Source: Paraclostridium ghonii
GTDB lineage: Bacteria > Bacillota > Clostridia > Peptostreptococcales > Peptostreptococcaceae
DNA: 64,000 nt
Assembly: GCF_030815085.1 (NCBI RefSeq)
Contig: NZ_JAUSWG010000001.1
Reading direction: 5' to 3' (one strand)
Shown here: piece by piece, positions 27,057 through 36,657 of the stretch
How the letters are laid out: every line of letters starts with the position of its first letter
How positions within the stretch are numbered: the stretch's first letter is position 1
Position numbers and translations under genes: made by a program
The notes under the pieces: generated by a model
What the model was told of the DNA's origin: nothing
Databases searched by the model: none
What the model saw: only the letters and a program-made list of their open reading frames with translations

Positions 27057-27081
27057 ATATGTTTTAATTTAGAGGTGAATA

Positions 27082-28170
27082 ATGGATAAAAAAGATATAT
27101 ATTTATGGCTATTATCTATAGGAGGTATAGGTAATAAAACTATAGAAAAAATAGAAAACAATATAGGAGATATTGAACAGCTTATAGACTTTTCTGATAA
27201 AGATATTTTAAAAATTGAAAATTTGAATTTAAATATTAAACAGAATATAGTAAAATATAAAAGTCGCGCTTATATAGATGAATTAAAGGAAAAGCTTTAT
27301 AAACATGATGTAGGCTATATAGGAAAGAATGAAAGTGTATATCCTTCTAAATTAAAACATATTTATAACTCTCCTAGTATACTTTTTTATAAAGGAGATA
27401 TAAATCAATTAAACAACCTATCATTAGCAATTGTAGGATCTAGAAAACCTACACCGTATGGAATATGGTGTGCTCAAAGTCTAAGTGAAAAATTATCCAA
27501 CTATGATATAAATATAGTAAGTGGTATGGCTATGGGTATAGATGAATACTCACATAAAGGATGTATCAAAGGATCTTCAAAGACTATAGCAGTTTTAGGA
27601 TCTGGAGTTGAGAATCCTCTTCCTAAGAAAAATATCAAACTATCTAATAAAATTTTAGAAGATGGAGGGCTTTTAATATCAGAATACAATGTAGGCCACC
27701 CAGTATCCCCTTCAAACTATCCAGCTAGAAATAGAATTATAAGTGGATTAAGCGATGGAGTTATAGTAGTAGAAGCTACAAAGAAAAGTGGGGCTTTAAT
27801 AACTGTTGATTTTGCACTAGAACAAGGCAAAAACGTTTTTGCCGTACCAGGCAATATTAACTCAGATATGAGTAAAGGTTGTCACATGATAATAAAAGAA
27901 GGCGCAAAGCTTGTTGATGATATAGAAGACATAATAAATGAATATAATTTTAAAAAAATAAATAAAATAGCTAATAATAGTAATACCAATGTATTAACCT
28001 ATGTACAACAAAGCATTTTTGATATTATTAAAAGTAAAGGAAGCTTGCATATAGATAGAATTTGTGATTATACTAATATGAATATACAAGATATAAATTG
28101 CATTTTAAATATGCTTGAAATAGAAGGTAAGGTAATAGAAATGCGAAACCAGATATACAGTATAAAATAA
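27082..28170 (+). CDS. dprA: DNA-processing protein DprA
   Basis: DprA loads RecA on incoming single-stranded DNA. The 362-residue protein has an N-terminal SAM-like region and the Rossmann-like DprA domain: AIVGSRKPTPYG, IVSGMAMGIDEYSHKG, TIAVLGSGVENPLPKKN, SEYNVGHPVSPSNYPARNRIISGLSDGVIVVEA and VFAVPGNI. A C-terminal winged-helix domain (about 300-360) completes it. An AGAGGTGA ribosome site precedes ATG 27082. It is probably cotranscribed with comM and topA. Confidence 0.96.
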   Translation: MDKKDIYLWLLSIGGIGNKTIEKIENNIGDIEQLIDFSDKDILKIENLNLNIKQNIVKYKSRAYIDELKEKLYKHDVGYIGKNESVYPSKLKHIYNSPSILFYKGDINQLNNLSLAIVGSRKPTPYGIWCAQSLSEKLSNYDINIVSGMAMGIDEYSHKGCIKGSSKTIAVLGSGVENPLPKKNIKLSNKILEDGGLLISEYNVGHPVSPSNYPARNRIISGLSDGVIVVEATKKSGALITVDFALEQGKNVFAVPGNINSDMSKGCHMIIKEGAKLVDDIEDIINEYNFKKINKIANNSNTNVLTYVQQSIFDIIKSKGSLHIDRICDYTNMNIQDINCILNMLEIEGKVIEMRNQIYSIK

Positions 28171-28191
28171 AAATTGTGGGGGTGTAAATAT

Positions 28192-30285
28192 ATGGCAAAA
28201 AGCTTAGTTATCGTTGAGTCGCCTGCAAAAGCTAAAACCATAGAAAAATTTTTAGGAAAAAGTCATTATACAGTAAAGGCGTCTGTAGGGCATATAAGAG
28301 ATTTGCCTAAGAGTAAATTAGGAGTAGATATAGAGAACAATTTCGATCCTCAATATATAAATATAAGAGGGAAAGGGGACGTAATAAAGGAATTAAAAAA
28401 AGAAGCTAAAAAAGCAAAGCAAGTTTTTCTAGCAACTGACCCCGATAGAGAAGGAGAAGCTATATCTTGGCATTTAGCACACATATTATCATTAAATGAA
28501 ACTCAAGATTGTAGAATTGAATTTAATGAGATAACTAAAGATGCTATAAAAAAAGCTATAAAAAGTCCTAGAAATATTAACTTAGATTTAGTGGATGCTC
28601 AGCAGGCAAGACGTGTTTTAGATAGATTATTAGGATATCAAATAAGTCCTATACTTTGGCAAAAAGTTAGAAAGGGACTTAGTGCAGGTAGAGTTCAATC
28701 TGTTACTACAAAATTAATATGCGACAGAGAAAAAGAAATAGAAGCTTTTGAACCAAAAGAGTATTGGACAATAGAATTAGAAGCTAAGACAAAAGAAGGA
28801 AAAGAACTCACTTTAAAATTCTATGGAGAGAATGGTAAAAAGATAGAACTTGAAAGTGAAGATCAAGTAAAAGAAATACTAAATAGAATAAAAGATAAAG
28901 ACTTAGTAGTAGAGAGTATAGAATCAAAATCAAGAAGAAAATCAGCTCCAAAACCATTTACAACAAGTATGTTACAGCAAGAAGCTGCAAATAAACTTGG
29001 TTTTACAACTAAAAAAACTATGATGGTAGCACAAGAACTATATGAAGGTATAGATATAGAAGGTGAAGGAACTTTAGGTTTAATTTCATATATAAGAACT
29101 GACTCAAAGAGAATATCAGAAGAGGCTAAAGGAAAAGCTAAAGAGTTTATTTTAGATCAATATAGTAACGAATATTATAAATTTGAGGAAAACAAAAAAG
29201 CTAAAGTTGAATCTAAAAAAGTTCAAGATGCTCATGAAGCTATAAGACCTACATCTGTAGATAGAACTCCAAATAAAATTAAAGCATCTTTAAGTAAGGA
29301 TCAATATAAATTATATGATTTAATATGGAGAAGATTTGTATCAAGTCAGATGGAAGACTCAGTATTTGATATTTTAAATTTAACTTGCAAAGTGGATAAT
29401 GTAACATTCAAAGCAACAGGGTCAAAGTTAAAATTTGATGGTTACACTAGAGTATATAATTTTACAGATAGAGAAGATAAAATTCTTCCAACTGTTCATG
29501 AAGAGGATAAGCTATCTTCAGAAAAAATAGAGCCAACTCAACATTTTACTCAACCTCCTGCTAGATACACTGAGGCTAGCTTAGTAAAAACTTTAGAAGA
29601 GTTAGGGATAGGAAGACCGTCTACTTATGCACCAACAATAGCAACTATATTAAATAGAGAATATGTTGAGAAAAATGCATCTAGTTTATGTCCAACAGAA
29701 TTAGGAAAGATAGTAACTAATATATTAGAAGATAACTTCCAAAAGTTTGTTGATGTTGATTTTACAGCACAAATGGAAAATATGCTAGATAATGTAGCAG
29801 AGGGAGATACATATTGGAAAGAAGTTGTAGCTGATGTATACGCTCCATTAAAAGAAGCTATAGAAATAGCAATTGAAAATATTGAGAAAATAAACATGGA
29901 TGAAGAAACAGATGAAATTTGTGAAAATTGTGGATCAAATATGGTTATTAAGTATGGTAGATTTGGTAAGTTTATAGCTTGTAAAAATTATCCTGAATGC
30001 AAGACTACTAAGCCACTAGTAAATAAAGTAGGAGTAACATGCCCTAAATGTAGCAAAGGCGATATAATTCTTAGAAAGTCAAAAAAAGGTAAGGCCTTTT
30101 ATGGATGTTCAAACTATCCAGAGTGTGATTTTATATCATGGAACAAGCCAACTGGAGAATTATGTAGTGAATGTAATTCATATTTAATAGAAAAAATTAC
30201 AAAATCAGGAACTAAAATAATTTGTTCTAATAAAGAGTGCAAAAAAGAGAAAAATTTAGAAAATAATGATAAAAGCAATGAATAA
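28192..30285 (+). CDS. topA: DNA topoisomerase I
   Basis: TopA relaxes negative supercoils. From ATG 28192 (MAKSLVIVESPAKAKTIEKF), with a TGGGGGTG ribosome site, the protein has 697 residues. The Toprim acidic motif is ATDPDREGEAISWH. The active-site tyrosine is in LISYIRTDSKRISEEA. Three C-terminal cysteine zinc-ribbon modules follow: CENCGSNM...CKNYPEC, CPKCSKGD...CSNYPEC and CSECNSY...CSNKEC. It follows dprA by 21 bases. Confidence 0.98.
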   Translation: MAKSLVIVESPAKAKTIEKFLGKSHYTVKASVGHIRDLPKSKLGVDIENNFDPQYINIRGKGDVIKELKKEAKKAKQVFLATDPDREGEAISWHLAHILSLNETQDCRIEFNEITKDAIKKAIKSPRNINLDLVDAQQARRVLDRLLGYQISPILWQKVRKGLSAGRVQSVTTKLICDREKEIEAFEPKEYWTIELEAKTKEGKELTLKFYGENGKKIELESEDQVKEILNRIKDKDLVVESIESKSRRKSAPKPFTTSMLQQEAANKLGFTTKKTMMVAQELYEGIDIEGEGTLGLISYIRTDSKRISEEAKGKAKEFILDQYSNEYYKFEENKKAKVESKKVQDAHEAIRPTSVDRTPNKIKASLSKDQYKLYDLIWRRFVSSQMEDSVFDILNLTCKVDNVTFKATGSKLKFDGYTRVYNFTDREDKILPTVHEEDKLSSEKIEPTQHFTQPPARYTEASLVKTLEELGIGRPSTYAPTIATILNREYVEKNASSLCPTELGKIVTNILEDNFQKFVDVDFTAQMENMLDNVAEGDTYWKEVVADVYAPLKEAIEIAIENIEKINMDEETDEICENCGSNMVIKYGRFGKFIACKNYPECKTTKPLVNKVGVTCPKCSKGDIILRKSKKGKAFYGCSNYPECDFISWNKPTGELCSECNSYLIEKITKSGTKIICSNKECKKEKNLENNDKSNE

Positions 30286-30319
30286 TAGGAAATAATGTAT
30301 CAAAAACCAATTTATAGTA

Positions 30320-30348
30320 TTGAAAAAGATTTGAAATTATGATAATAT
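30320..30348 (+). promoter_or_regulatory. probable promoter of codY
   Basis: TTGAAA (30320-30325), a 17-bp spacer and TAATAT (30343-30348) lie 85 bp upstream of codY. They suggest a codY transcript independent of topA. Confidence 0.55.
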
Positions 30349-30433
30349 GACAGTGCTAAAGTAAGAACGTTAAAATAATAATAAATGTATTAAGGGTATA
30401 AAAGTGGCCAACTTCATGAGGAGATGATAATAG

Positions 30434-31216
30434 ATGGCAAGTGAAATGCTACAAAAAACAAGGAAAATAAACAAAACATTACAAACTAGTGGTGGGAGTA
30501 ATGTATCATTTAATTTATTAGCTGAAGCATTAGGAGAGGTTTTAAGCTCAAATGCTTATGTTGTAAGTACTAAAGGGAAAATATTAGGACTTTATCTTAA
30601 TGTTGAAAAAGACAGTTCAGTTATAGAAGATGAAAAAACACATAAAAAAATGTTTCCAGAAGCATATTCAAAGAGTATATTAAAAATAAACGAAACTAAA
30701 GAAAACTTAACTGGGGAAGAACTGGTAGAACTTCTTCCATATGAGGTAGATAGAAAAGAAAAATATTTAACAATAGTGCCAATACTATGTAGTGGACAAA
30801 GATTAGGGACATTAATACTTGCAAGATACAATCAAAAATTTACAGATGACGATCTAGTAATAGCAGAATATAGCGCAACAGTTATAGGACTTGAAATATT
30901 AAGAGCTATAGGTGAAGAATTAGAAGAAGAAATGAGAAAGAAAGCTGTAGTACAAATGGCTATCGGAACATTATCATATTCTGAATTAGAAGCTGTAGAG
31001 CATATATTTGAAGAATTAAGTGGTAGAGAAGGATTACTTGTTGCAAGTAAAATTGCTGACAGAGTAGGAATAACAAGATCTGTAATCGTAAATGCACTAA
31101 GGAAGTTTGAAAGTGCAGGGGTTATAGAATCTAGATCACTAGGAATGAAGGGAACTCACATAAAAGTTCTTAACGACAAATTAATAGACGAATTAGAGAA
31201 GATAAAGTCTAATTAA
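30434..31216 (+). CDS. codY: global transcriptional regulator CodY
   Basis: CodY represses nutrient-scavenging and, in clostridial pathogens, toxin genes when GTP and branched-chain amino acids are abundant. The 260-residue protein has an N-terminal GAF domain for amino acids (about 1-150, MLQKTRKINKTLQ ... NVSFNLLAEALGEVL). The C-terminal winged helix contains the recognition segment ASKIADRVGITRSVIVNALRKFESAG. An ATGAGGAGATGA ribosome site precedes ATG 30434. The order topA-codY is conserved in related clostridia. A likely target, brnQ, is in the same window. Confidence 0.98.
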   Translation: MASEMLQKTRKINKTLQTSGGSNVSFNLLAEALGEVLSSNAYVVSTKGKILGLYLNVEKDSSVIEDEKTHKKMFPEAYSKSILKINETKENLTGEELVELLPYEVDRKEKYLTIVPILCSGQRLGTLILARYNQKFTDDDLVIAEYSATVIGLEILRAIGEELEEEMRKKAVVQMAIGTLSYSELEAVEHIFEELSGREGLLVASKIADRVGITRSVIVNALRKFESAGVIESRSLGMKGTHIKVLNDKLIDELEKIKSN

Positions 31217-31224
31217 CTATAAGA

Positions 31225-31259
31225 AATAGGACATCCATAAGGATGTCTTATTTTTTTTT
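31225..31259 (+). terminator. intrinsic terminator after codY
   Basis: A 12-bp stem AATAGGACATCC/GGATGTCTTATT with one G-T pair and an ATAA loop ends in a run of T. It isolates codY from the amino acid fermentation cluster. Confidence 0.9.
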
Positions 31260-31325
31260 GAAAACAATCATTAAATTCAATTAAATGTAATATGTATTAA
31301 TATATAAATATTTAGGAGGGATTTT

Positions 31326-32573
31326 ATGATTAAGTCAATGGCGGCTAAGCATGCAATTTGGCCAAAACAAGAAGATATAATATTTAGTTTATCTAAAAGG
31401 GCTCAAATAGATGAGAAAAAAAATGGTAAAGAAAATGTTATAAATGCTACAATAGGAGCAATTATGGACGATGAAGGAAAACTTGTAACTTTAAAATCTG
31501 TTTATGATGAATATAAAAAGTTAGATAATACACAAATTGCAGCATACGCTCAAATTGCAGGGCAAAACGATTACATAGAAGCTGTTAAAAAAGCTTGTTT
31601 TAAAGAGTACATGCCAAATAGTAATATAAGAGTAGTTGCATCTCCAGGAGGATCTGGATCTATAAAGTTAGCAGTATTTAACTATACAGAAAAAGAAGAG
31701 TCTTTACTTGTACCAGATTGGTACTGGGGTCCATACAAAGTTATTAGTGAAGAGATAAATAGAAAAATTACAAATTATGAATTATTTAACAAAGAAGGTA
31801 ATTTTAATTTTGAATCATTTGAAAATCAATTTCTAAATTTATTAAAAAAACAAGAAAGAGTTTTTTCTATATTTAATACACCAGCGCACAACCCAACAGG
31901 ATATACAATAACTGATGATGAATGGGACAAAATATTAAATCTTTGCAAAGAAAGCAGTAAAGACATTAATAAGAAAATAACTTTATTTATAGATGTAGCA
32001 TACATAGATTTTTCAGGTAAAGATGGAAATGATACTAGAAGCTTTTTCAAAAAATTTGAAAACTTACCTGAAAATATATTAGTAATTGTAGGATTTAGCA
32101 TGTCAAAAGGATATACTGCATACGGAATGAGAAGTGGGGCTTGTTTATGTATATCAAAGGATAAGGACATAGCTGATGAATTTTACTACTCATGTTCTCA
32201 TTCTGCAAGAGCCAATTGGTCTAACTGCAATAGAGGGGCAATGGAACTACTATCAACAATAATAAATGATGAAGAAAAATTAAAAAGATATGAAGAAGAA
32301 AAAAATTCATATAAATCAGTATTAAAAGAAAGAGCTCAAATATTTGTAGATGAGGCTAAAGACATAGGGCTAAATATACTTCCTTATAGAGATGGATTCT
32401 TTATAAGCATACCTTGCAAAAATCCTATGAAAGTATGTGAAAAAGCAATAGAAAGTAAGTTATATACAATACCTTTAAAAATGGGAATAAGATTTGCCGT
32501 ATGTGCCGTAAATAAAGACAAGTGTAAAATAGCACCTAAGATTATAAAGGAAGCAATTGATTTAGTAGATTAA
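31326..32573 (+). CDS. PLP-dependent class I aminotransferase
   Basis: A 415-residue fold-type I aminotransferase. The PLP lysine is Lys261 in VGFSMSKGYTAYGMRSG. The substrate/cofactor motifs FNTPAHNPTGY, LFIDVAYIDFSG and VPDWYWGPYK are clear. The gene is 46 bases before iorA, and the order aminotransferase-iorA-iorB-buk implies it makes the 2-oxo acids that IorAB oxidises, probably aromatic or branched-chain. The exact amino acid cannot be read from the sequence. An AGGAGGG ribosome site supports ATG 31326. Confidence 0.88.
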   Translation: MIKSMAAKHAIWPKQEDIIFSLSKRAQIDEKKNGKENVINATIGAIMDDEGKLVTLKSVYDEYKKLDNTQIAAYAQIAGQNDYIEAVKKACFKEYMPNSNIRVVASPGGSGSIKLAVFNYTEKEESLLVPDWYWGPYKVISEEINRKITNYELFNKEGNFNFESFENQFLNLLKKQERVFSIFNTPAHNPTGYTITDDEWDKILNLCKESSKDINKKITLFIDVAYIDFSGKDGNDTRSFFKKFENLPENILVIVGFSMSKGYTAYGMRSGACLCISKDKDIADEFYYSCSHSARANWSNCNRGAMELLSTIINDEEKLKRYEEEKNSYKSVLKERAQIFVDEAKDIGLNILPYRDGFFISIPCKNPMKVCEKAIESKLYTIPLKMGIRFAVCAVNKDKCKIAPKIIKEAIDLVD

Positions 32574-32619
32574 ATTTAAAATAGAAAAACTTAAAGATTA
32601 TAAAAATAGGGGGATAAAA

Positions 32620-34404
32620 ATGAAATTATTAATGACAGGAAATGAAGCAATAGCTAGAGGGGCTTATGAAGCTGGAGTTAAATATGCATCTGCATATCCA
32701 GGGACTCCGAGTACTGAAATATTAGAGAATGTAGCTACATATAAAGACAGCATATTAGCAGAATGGGCTCCAAATGAAAAAGTAGCACTTGAAGCAACTA
32801 TAGGTGGTTCTATGGCAGGAGCTAGGACTTTAGCATGTATGAAACATGTAGGGGTTAATGTAGCAGCAGACCCACTATTTACTTTAGCATACACAGGTGT
32901 AAATGGAGGTATGGTGTTGGTTTCAGCTGATGAGCCTGGAATGCATTCATCTCAAAATGAACAAGATAACAGAAACTATGCTAAATTTGCTAAAATAGCT
33001 TTATTTGAACCATCAACTAGCCAAGAAGCTAAGGATATGCTAAAAGAAGCCTATAGAGTAAGCGAAGAATATAATACTCCAGTTTTATATAGAGTTACAA
33101 CTAGATTATGCCATTCAAAAGGAACAGTAGATTGCATAGAAAGAGAAGAAGTTAAGATATTAGATTATGAAAAAGATGTTCAAAATAGAGTTGCTATCCC
33201 AGCGTATTCTAGGGTACTTAGAATAAAAGTAGAAGAAAGGTTAAACAAGTTAAGCGATTACTCAAACAAAACAGACCTTAACTTTATAGAGCTAAATAGT
33301 AAAGATATAGGAATAATAGCTAGTGGAGTTTGTTATAACTATGCAAAAGAAGTTTTTAAAGATAATGTATCATATTTAAAATTAGGATTTACAAATCCAC
33401 TACCAGATGTAAAAATAAAAGAATTTGCTAGCAAAGTTAAAAAGATATATGTAATAGAAGAAAATGATAAATTTATAGAAGATCAAGTAAAAGCTATGGG
33501 AATAGAGGTAATAGGTAAAGATATATTCCCATATACAGGAGAAATGACTCCTGATGTAATAAGAGAAGTTATGCTAGGAGAAAATATAAAAACTATAGAA
33601 TATAATGAGGATTTAGTAGTTGGAAGACCTCCTACACTATGTTCAGGATGTCCTCATAGAGGATTTTTCTATGAAATAGGAAAAAGAAAAAATATTATGA
33701 TATCAGGAGATATTGGATGCTACTCACTAGCATTTGCAAGCCCCTATAATGCATTAGATTCAATAGTATGTATGGGCTCAAGCTTAAGCATAGGACATGG
33801 AGCACAACAAGTATTTAATATGAAAGAAAACAACAAGATGAGGACTATTGGGATTTTAGGAGATTCTACATTTTTCCATACTGGAATAAACTCACTTTTA
33901 GATATAGCTTATAATCAAAGTAATGCTATATCAGTAATACTAGATAATAGAATTACTGGTATGACAGGACATCAACAAAATCCTGGAACAGGATACACAT
34001 TACAAGGGAAAGAAGTTAAAGAAATTGATATAGAGAAATTAGTTTTAGCATGTGGAATAGAACATGTAAAAACTATAAATCCAAACGATTTAAAGGAAGT
34101 AAATAATGCACTAGATTGGGCGTTATCATTAGATGAAGCCAGTGTAATAATAACAAGATGGCCATGTGTTCTTAAGAAATTTTCTAAGGAAGATAAAGAA
34201 GAATTTAAAGATGCATTCAAACAAAAATGTAATGTAGATAAAAATTTATGTATAGGATGCAAGTTATGCATAAAATCTGGATGTCCATCTATATCCTTTG
34301 ATAAAGAAAATAAAAAAGTATGTATTGATAAAACTAGTTGCGTAGGATGTGAAGTGTGTTCACAAATGTGTCCAAAACAAGCTATATATAAAGGGGGCAA
34401 ATAA
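32620..34404 (+). CDS. iorA: indolepyruvate ferredoxin oxidoreductase, alpha subunit
   Basis: IorA oxidatively decarboxylates aryl (and some branched) 2-oxo acids to acyl-CoA, reducing ferredoxin. The 594-residue protein has the pyruvate-ferredoxin-oxidoreductase-type N-terminal domain (NEAIARGAYEAGVKYASAYPGTPSTEI). The TPP-binding domain has GDIGCYSLAF and GDSTFFHTGINSLLDIAYNQSN. Two C-terminal 4Fe-4S clusters are CIGCKLCIKSGCP and CVGCEVCSQMCP. It is separated by one base from iorB. It is the oxidative half of Stickland metabolism. Confidence 0.96.
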   Translation: MKLLMTGNEAIARGAYEAGVKYASAYPGTPSTEILENVATYKDSILAEWAPNEKVALEATIGGSMAGARTLACMKHVGVNVAADPLFTLAYTGVNGGMVLVSADEPGMHSSQNEQDNRNYAKFAKIALFEPSTSQEAKDMLKEAYRVSEEYNTPVLYRVTTRLCHSKGTVDCIEREEVKILDYEKDVQNRVAIPAYSRVLRIKVEERLNKLSDYSNKTDLNFIELNSKDIGIIASGVCYNYAKEVFKDNVSYLKLGFTNPLPDVKIKEFASKVKKIYVIEENDKFIEDQVKAMGIEVIGKDIFPYTGEMTPDVIREVMLGENIKTIEYNEDLVVGRPPTLCSGCPHRGFFYEIGKRKNIMISGDIGCYSLAFASPYNALDSIVCMGSSLSIGHGAQQVFNMKENNKMRTIGILGDSTFFHTGINSLLDIAYNQSNAISVILDNRITGMTGHQQNPGTGYTLQGKEVKEIDIEKLVLACGIEHVKTINPNDLKEVNNALDWALSLDEASVIITRWPCVLKKFSKEDKEEFKDAFKQKCNVDKNLCIGCKLCIKSGCPSISFDKENKKVCIDKTSCVGCEVCSQMCPKQAIYKGGK

Positions 34405-34405
34405 A

Positions 34406-34984
34406 ATGACAAAGAGTGTACTTTTAGTTGGAGTAGGAGGACAAGGGACTATACTTGCAAGCAAACTTCTAACAATTGGTCTTATGGAATCTGGATATGA
34501 TGTAAAAATGAGTGAAATTCATGGTATGAGTCAAAGGGGAGGATCAGTATCTTCTCAAGTTAGATATGGTGATAAAGTTTATTCTCCAGTTATAGAAAAA
34601 GGAGGAGCTGATATTTTAGTTTCATTTGAAAAAATGGAAGCATTAAGATGGTTAAATTATTTAAAAGAAGATGGAAAGATAATAGTCAATGATTATAAAA
34701 TAAATTCAATGCCAATACTTACTGGAAAAGCTGAATATAAAGATGAAGAAATAAGTAAAGAACTATTAAGAGTTAAAGCTAAATTAATAAAAGCATCAGA
34801 TAGTGCTATTAAACTTGGAAATCAAAAGACTATGAATGTAATATTACTTGGAAGTTTAGTTAAATCTATGAACCTTGAACATATTGACTGGAATAAAATT
34901 ATAAGTAATAATGTAAAAAAGGAGTTTATAGACGTAAATATAGAGGCATTTAAATTAGGAATGAATTTAGTCAAAGGGGAGTAG
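34406..34984 (+). CDS. iorB: indolepyruvate ferredoxin oxidoreductase, beta subunit
   Basis: The gamma-domain partner of IorA, 192 residues from ATG 34406, with AAGGGGGC upstream. The N-terminus VLLVGVGGQGTILASKLL and the CoA-region SEIHGMSQRGGSVSSQVRYG are the family motifs. The upstream in-frame extension to 34349 lies inside iorA and is not supported. It ends 3 bases before buk. Confidence 0.95.
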   Translation: MTKSVLLVGVGGQGTILASKLLTIGLMESGYDVKMSEIHGMSQRGGSVSSQVRYGDKVYSPVIEKGGADILVSFEKMEALRWLNYLKEDGKIIVNDYKINSMPILTGKAEYKDEEISKELLRVKAKLIKASDSAIKLGNQKTMNVILLGSLVKSMNLEHIDWNKIISNNVKKEFIDVNIEAFKLGMNLVKGE

Positions 34985-34987
34985 TTT

Positions 34988-36079
34988 ATGGGATATAAAA
35001 TATTAGCGATTAATCCAGGTTCAACATCTACTAAAATTGCAGTATATGAAGATGAAAATATGCTTTTTTCAAAGAGTATAAATCACAGCGCAAGTGAATT
35101 GGAAAATTACAAAAGCATAACAGATCAATTTGAAATGAGAAAAGAAAAAGTTTTAAATACCCTTAAGGAAAACGATTTTAATAAAGAAGATTTAAGTGCT
35201 ATAGTTGGAAGGGGTGGTATATTACCTCCTGTAAAACCTGGTGCTTATTTAGTAAATGAGGTTATGGTAGATAGGTTAAAAAATAGACCTATAATAGAAC
35301 ATGCATCAAATTTAGGAGCACTTATATCTTATGAAATAGCAAAAGAAATAGGTGTAAACGCATATATTTACGATAGTGTAGCTGTTGATGAATTAATTGA
35401 TGTAGCTAGAGTTTTAGGTATTCCTGAAATAAAGAGAACTTGTTTAAGTCATGCATTAAATTCAAGAGCTATGGCTATTAAATTTGCAAAAGAAAATGAT
35501 AGAGATTACAAGGATATGAACTTAATAGTAGCACATCTTGGAGGTGGAATAACTATAGCAGCACACAAAAATGGTCAAATGGTAGATGTAGTTTCTGATG
35601 ATGAAGGACCATTTTCGCCAGAAAGAAGTGGAAGAATACCTGTAAAAAAAGTTGTAGACATGTGTTATAGTGGTAAATATACGCATAAAGAGATGCTCAA
35701 AAAAATTAGAGGAAAAGGTGGAATAGTAGGTCATTTAAAAACTGTAGATATAAGAGAAGTTGAAAAAATGATAGAAAATGGTAATGAAAAGGCTAAATTA
35801 ATATATGATGCTTTAATTTATCAAGTTGCAAAGGGGATAGGAGAGTTAGCTACAGTTTTAGAGGGAGACGTGGATGCAATAATTTTAACAGGAGGAATTG
35901 CTTATTCTAAAAACTTAACTAAGAAATTAAGTGATAGGATTAGATTTATAGCACCTGTAAACGTATTAGCAGGAGAAAATGAATTAGAGGCTCTTTCTTA
36001 TGGAACTTTAAGAATTTTAAAAGGTGAAGAAAGTTATAGAGAATATATAGAAATGGTTGAAGATTTAAATTTCAATTAA
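34988..36079 (+). CDS. buk: butyrate kinase family (branched/aryl acyl phosphate kinase)
   Basis: Buk converts acyl phosphate plus ADP to a free acid plus ATP. The 363 residues show the ASKHA-fold motifs ILAINPGSTSTKIAVY, the GRGGILPPVKPGAY loop, LIVAHLGGGITIAAH and AIILTGGIAYS. In this cluster it would recover ATP from the acyl-CoA made by IorAB. No phosphotransacylase (ptb) gene is in the operon, so the acyl-phosphate step must come from elsewhere. The closeness to iorB (3-base gap) supports joint function. The chain-length preference is unknown. Confidence 0.93.
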   Translation: MGYKILAINPGSTSTKIAVYEDENMLFSKSINHSASELENYKSITDQFEMRKEKVLNTLKENDFNKEDLSAIVGRGGILPPVKPGAYLVNEVMVDRLKNRPIIEHASNLGALISYEIAKEIGVNAYIYDSVAVDELIDVARVLGIPEIKRTCLSHALNSRAMAIKFAKENDRDYKDMNLIVAHLGGGITIAAHKNGQMVDVVSDDEGPFSPERSGRIPVKKVVDMCYSGKYTHKEMLKKIRGKGGIVGHLKTVDIREVEKMIENGNEKAKLIYDALIYQVAKGIGELATVLEGDVDAIILTGGIAYSKNLTKKLSDRIRFIAPVNVLAGENELEALSYGTLRILKGEESYREYIEMVEDLNFN

Positions 36080-36238
36080 AATAAAAAGAGCTGACTAAAA
36101 TAGAGTAAGGTTTCGGGTATATATATGTGTTTTGCTCCTTGAAAGATAAAAAAAAAGCTTTCAAAAAGTCGCTAAAACACATACGTATACCCTATTTATC
36201 TTTCTTACTGCTTGTTTTTAGTCAGCTCTATTTTATTT
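36078..36238. repeat. structured intergenic repeat, type I, copy C
   Basis: A 160-nt interrupted hairpin between the convergent buk and DUF1540 genes. The outer stem AGAGCTGACTAAAA (36087-36100) pairs with 36216-36229 and extends by A/T pairs. AGTAAG/CTTACT (36104-36109 with 36204-36209) adds a second short helix. The middle 19-bp stem (36115-36133 with 36174-36192) has one mismatch and one wobble pair. Inside is GCTCC, the inner stem TTGAAAG/CTTTCAA, then AAAGTCGCT. These interior bases match copy G although the stems differ. Confidence 0.75.
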
Positions 36239-36259
36239 TGTAAATAATATAGTGTGGGA

Positions 36260-36565
36260 CTATTTAGTTACAAAAGTTTCACAAGATGCATCTTGCATGT
36301 TTATTTTAACAGACTCAGCTTTACAGCATCCGTTATTGTTGTGCTCACAGTTATTAGCAGCACAAGATATAGAATTAGTTTTAGCACAAGTACATTCATC
36401 TGAACAGTTAGTAAATGAACTTGATGCTTTATCTTGGTAAGTTGCACAGTTTGTTTGAGCTGTTGTATTTGCTCTAGAACCTTTTACTTGTATTCCAGAT
36501 GCATAACATCCGCCACCATTGTTATATGCACAACTTGAAGCTGAACAGTTTATAGGATTTGACAT
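36260..36565 (-). CDS. DUF1540 cysteine-rich protein, two repeats
   Basis: A 101-residue protein with two DUF1540 modules: NPINCSASSCAYNNGGGCYAS (start) and TNSISCAANNCEHNNNGCCKAE (middle). Each has the C-x4-C-x6-8-C-x pattern that is thought to bind metal. The linker carries another short CSDECTC motif. ATG 36565 is chosen because GGAGG lies 6-7 nt upstream; the frame extends to 36601 but without a ribosome site. These proteins are frequent in clostridia; some are abundant in spores. Function unknown. Confidence 0.82.
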   Translation of the reverse strand: MSNPINCSASSCAYNNGGGCYASGIQVKGSRANTTAQTNCATYQDKASSSFTNCSDECTCAKTNSISCAANNCEHNNNGCCKAESVKINMQDASCETFVTK

Positions 36566-36584
36566 ATACTTACCTCCAAAATAA

Positions 36585-36619
36585 AATAAATTCATAGTCA
36601 ATTTGACTATGAATTTATT
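36585..36619 (-). terminator. perfect palindrome between two minus-strand genes
   Basis: A 17-bp inverted repeat (36585-36601 with 36603-36619) with a one-base centre. On the minus strand it follows the HNH-like gene and leads into a T-rich stretch, so it may terminate that gene. It could also be an operator for the DUF1540 gene. Confidence 0.55.
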
Positions 36620-36657
36620 ATCTGTTTATTTAGAAAAAATATTAGTAGTATATAAAT

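Noticed and set aside
36252..36440. Plus-strand frame over the DUF1540 gene
   Set aside because: It is antisense to a cysteine-rich protein with clear repeats and a proper ribosome site.
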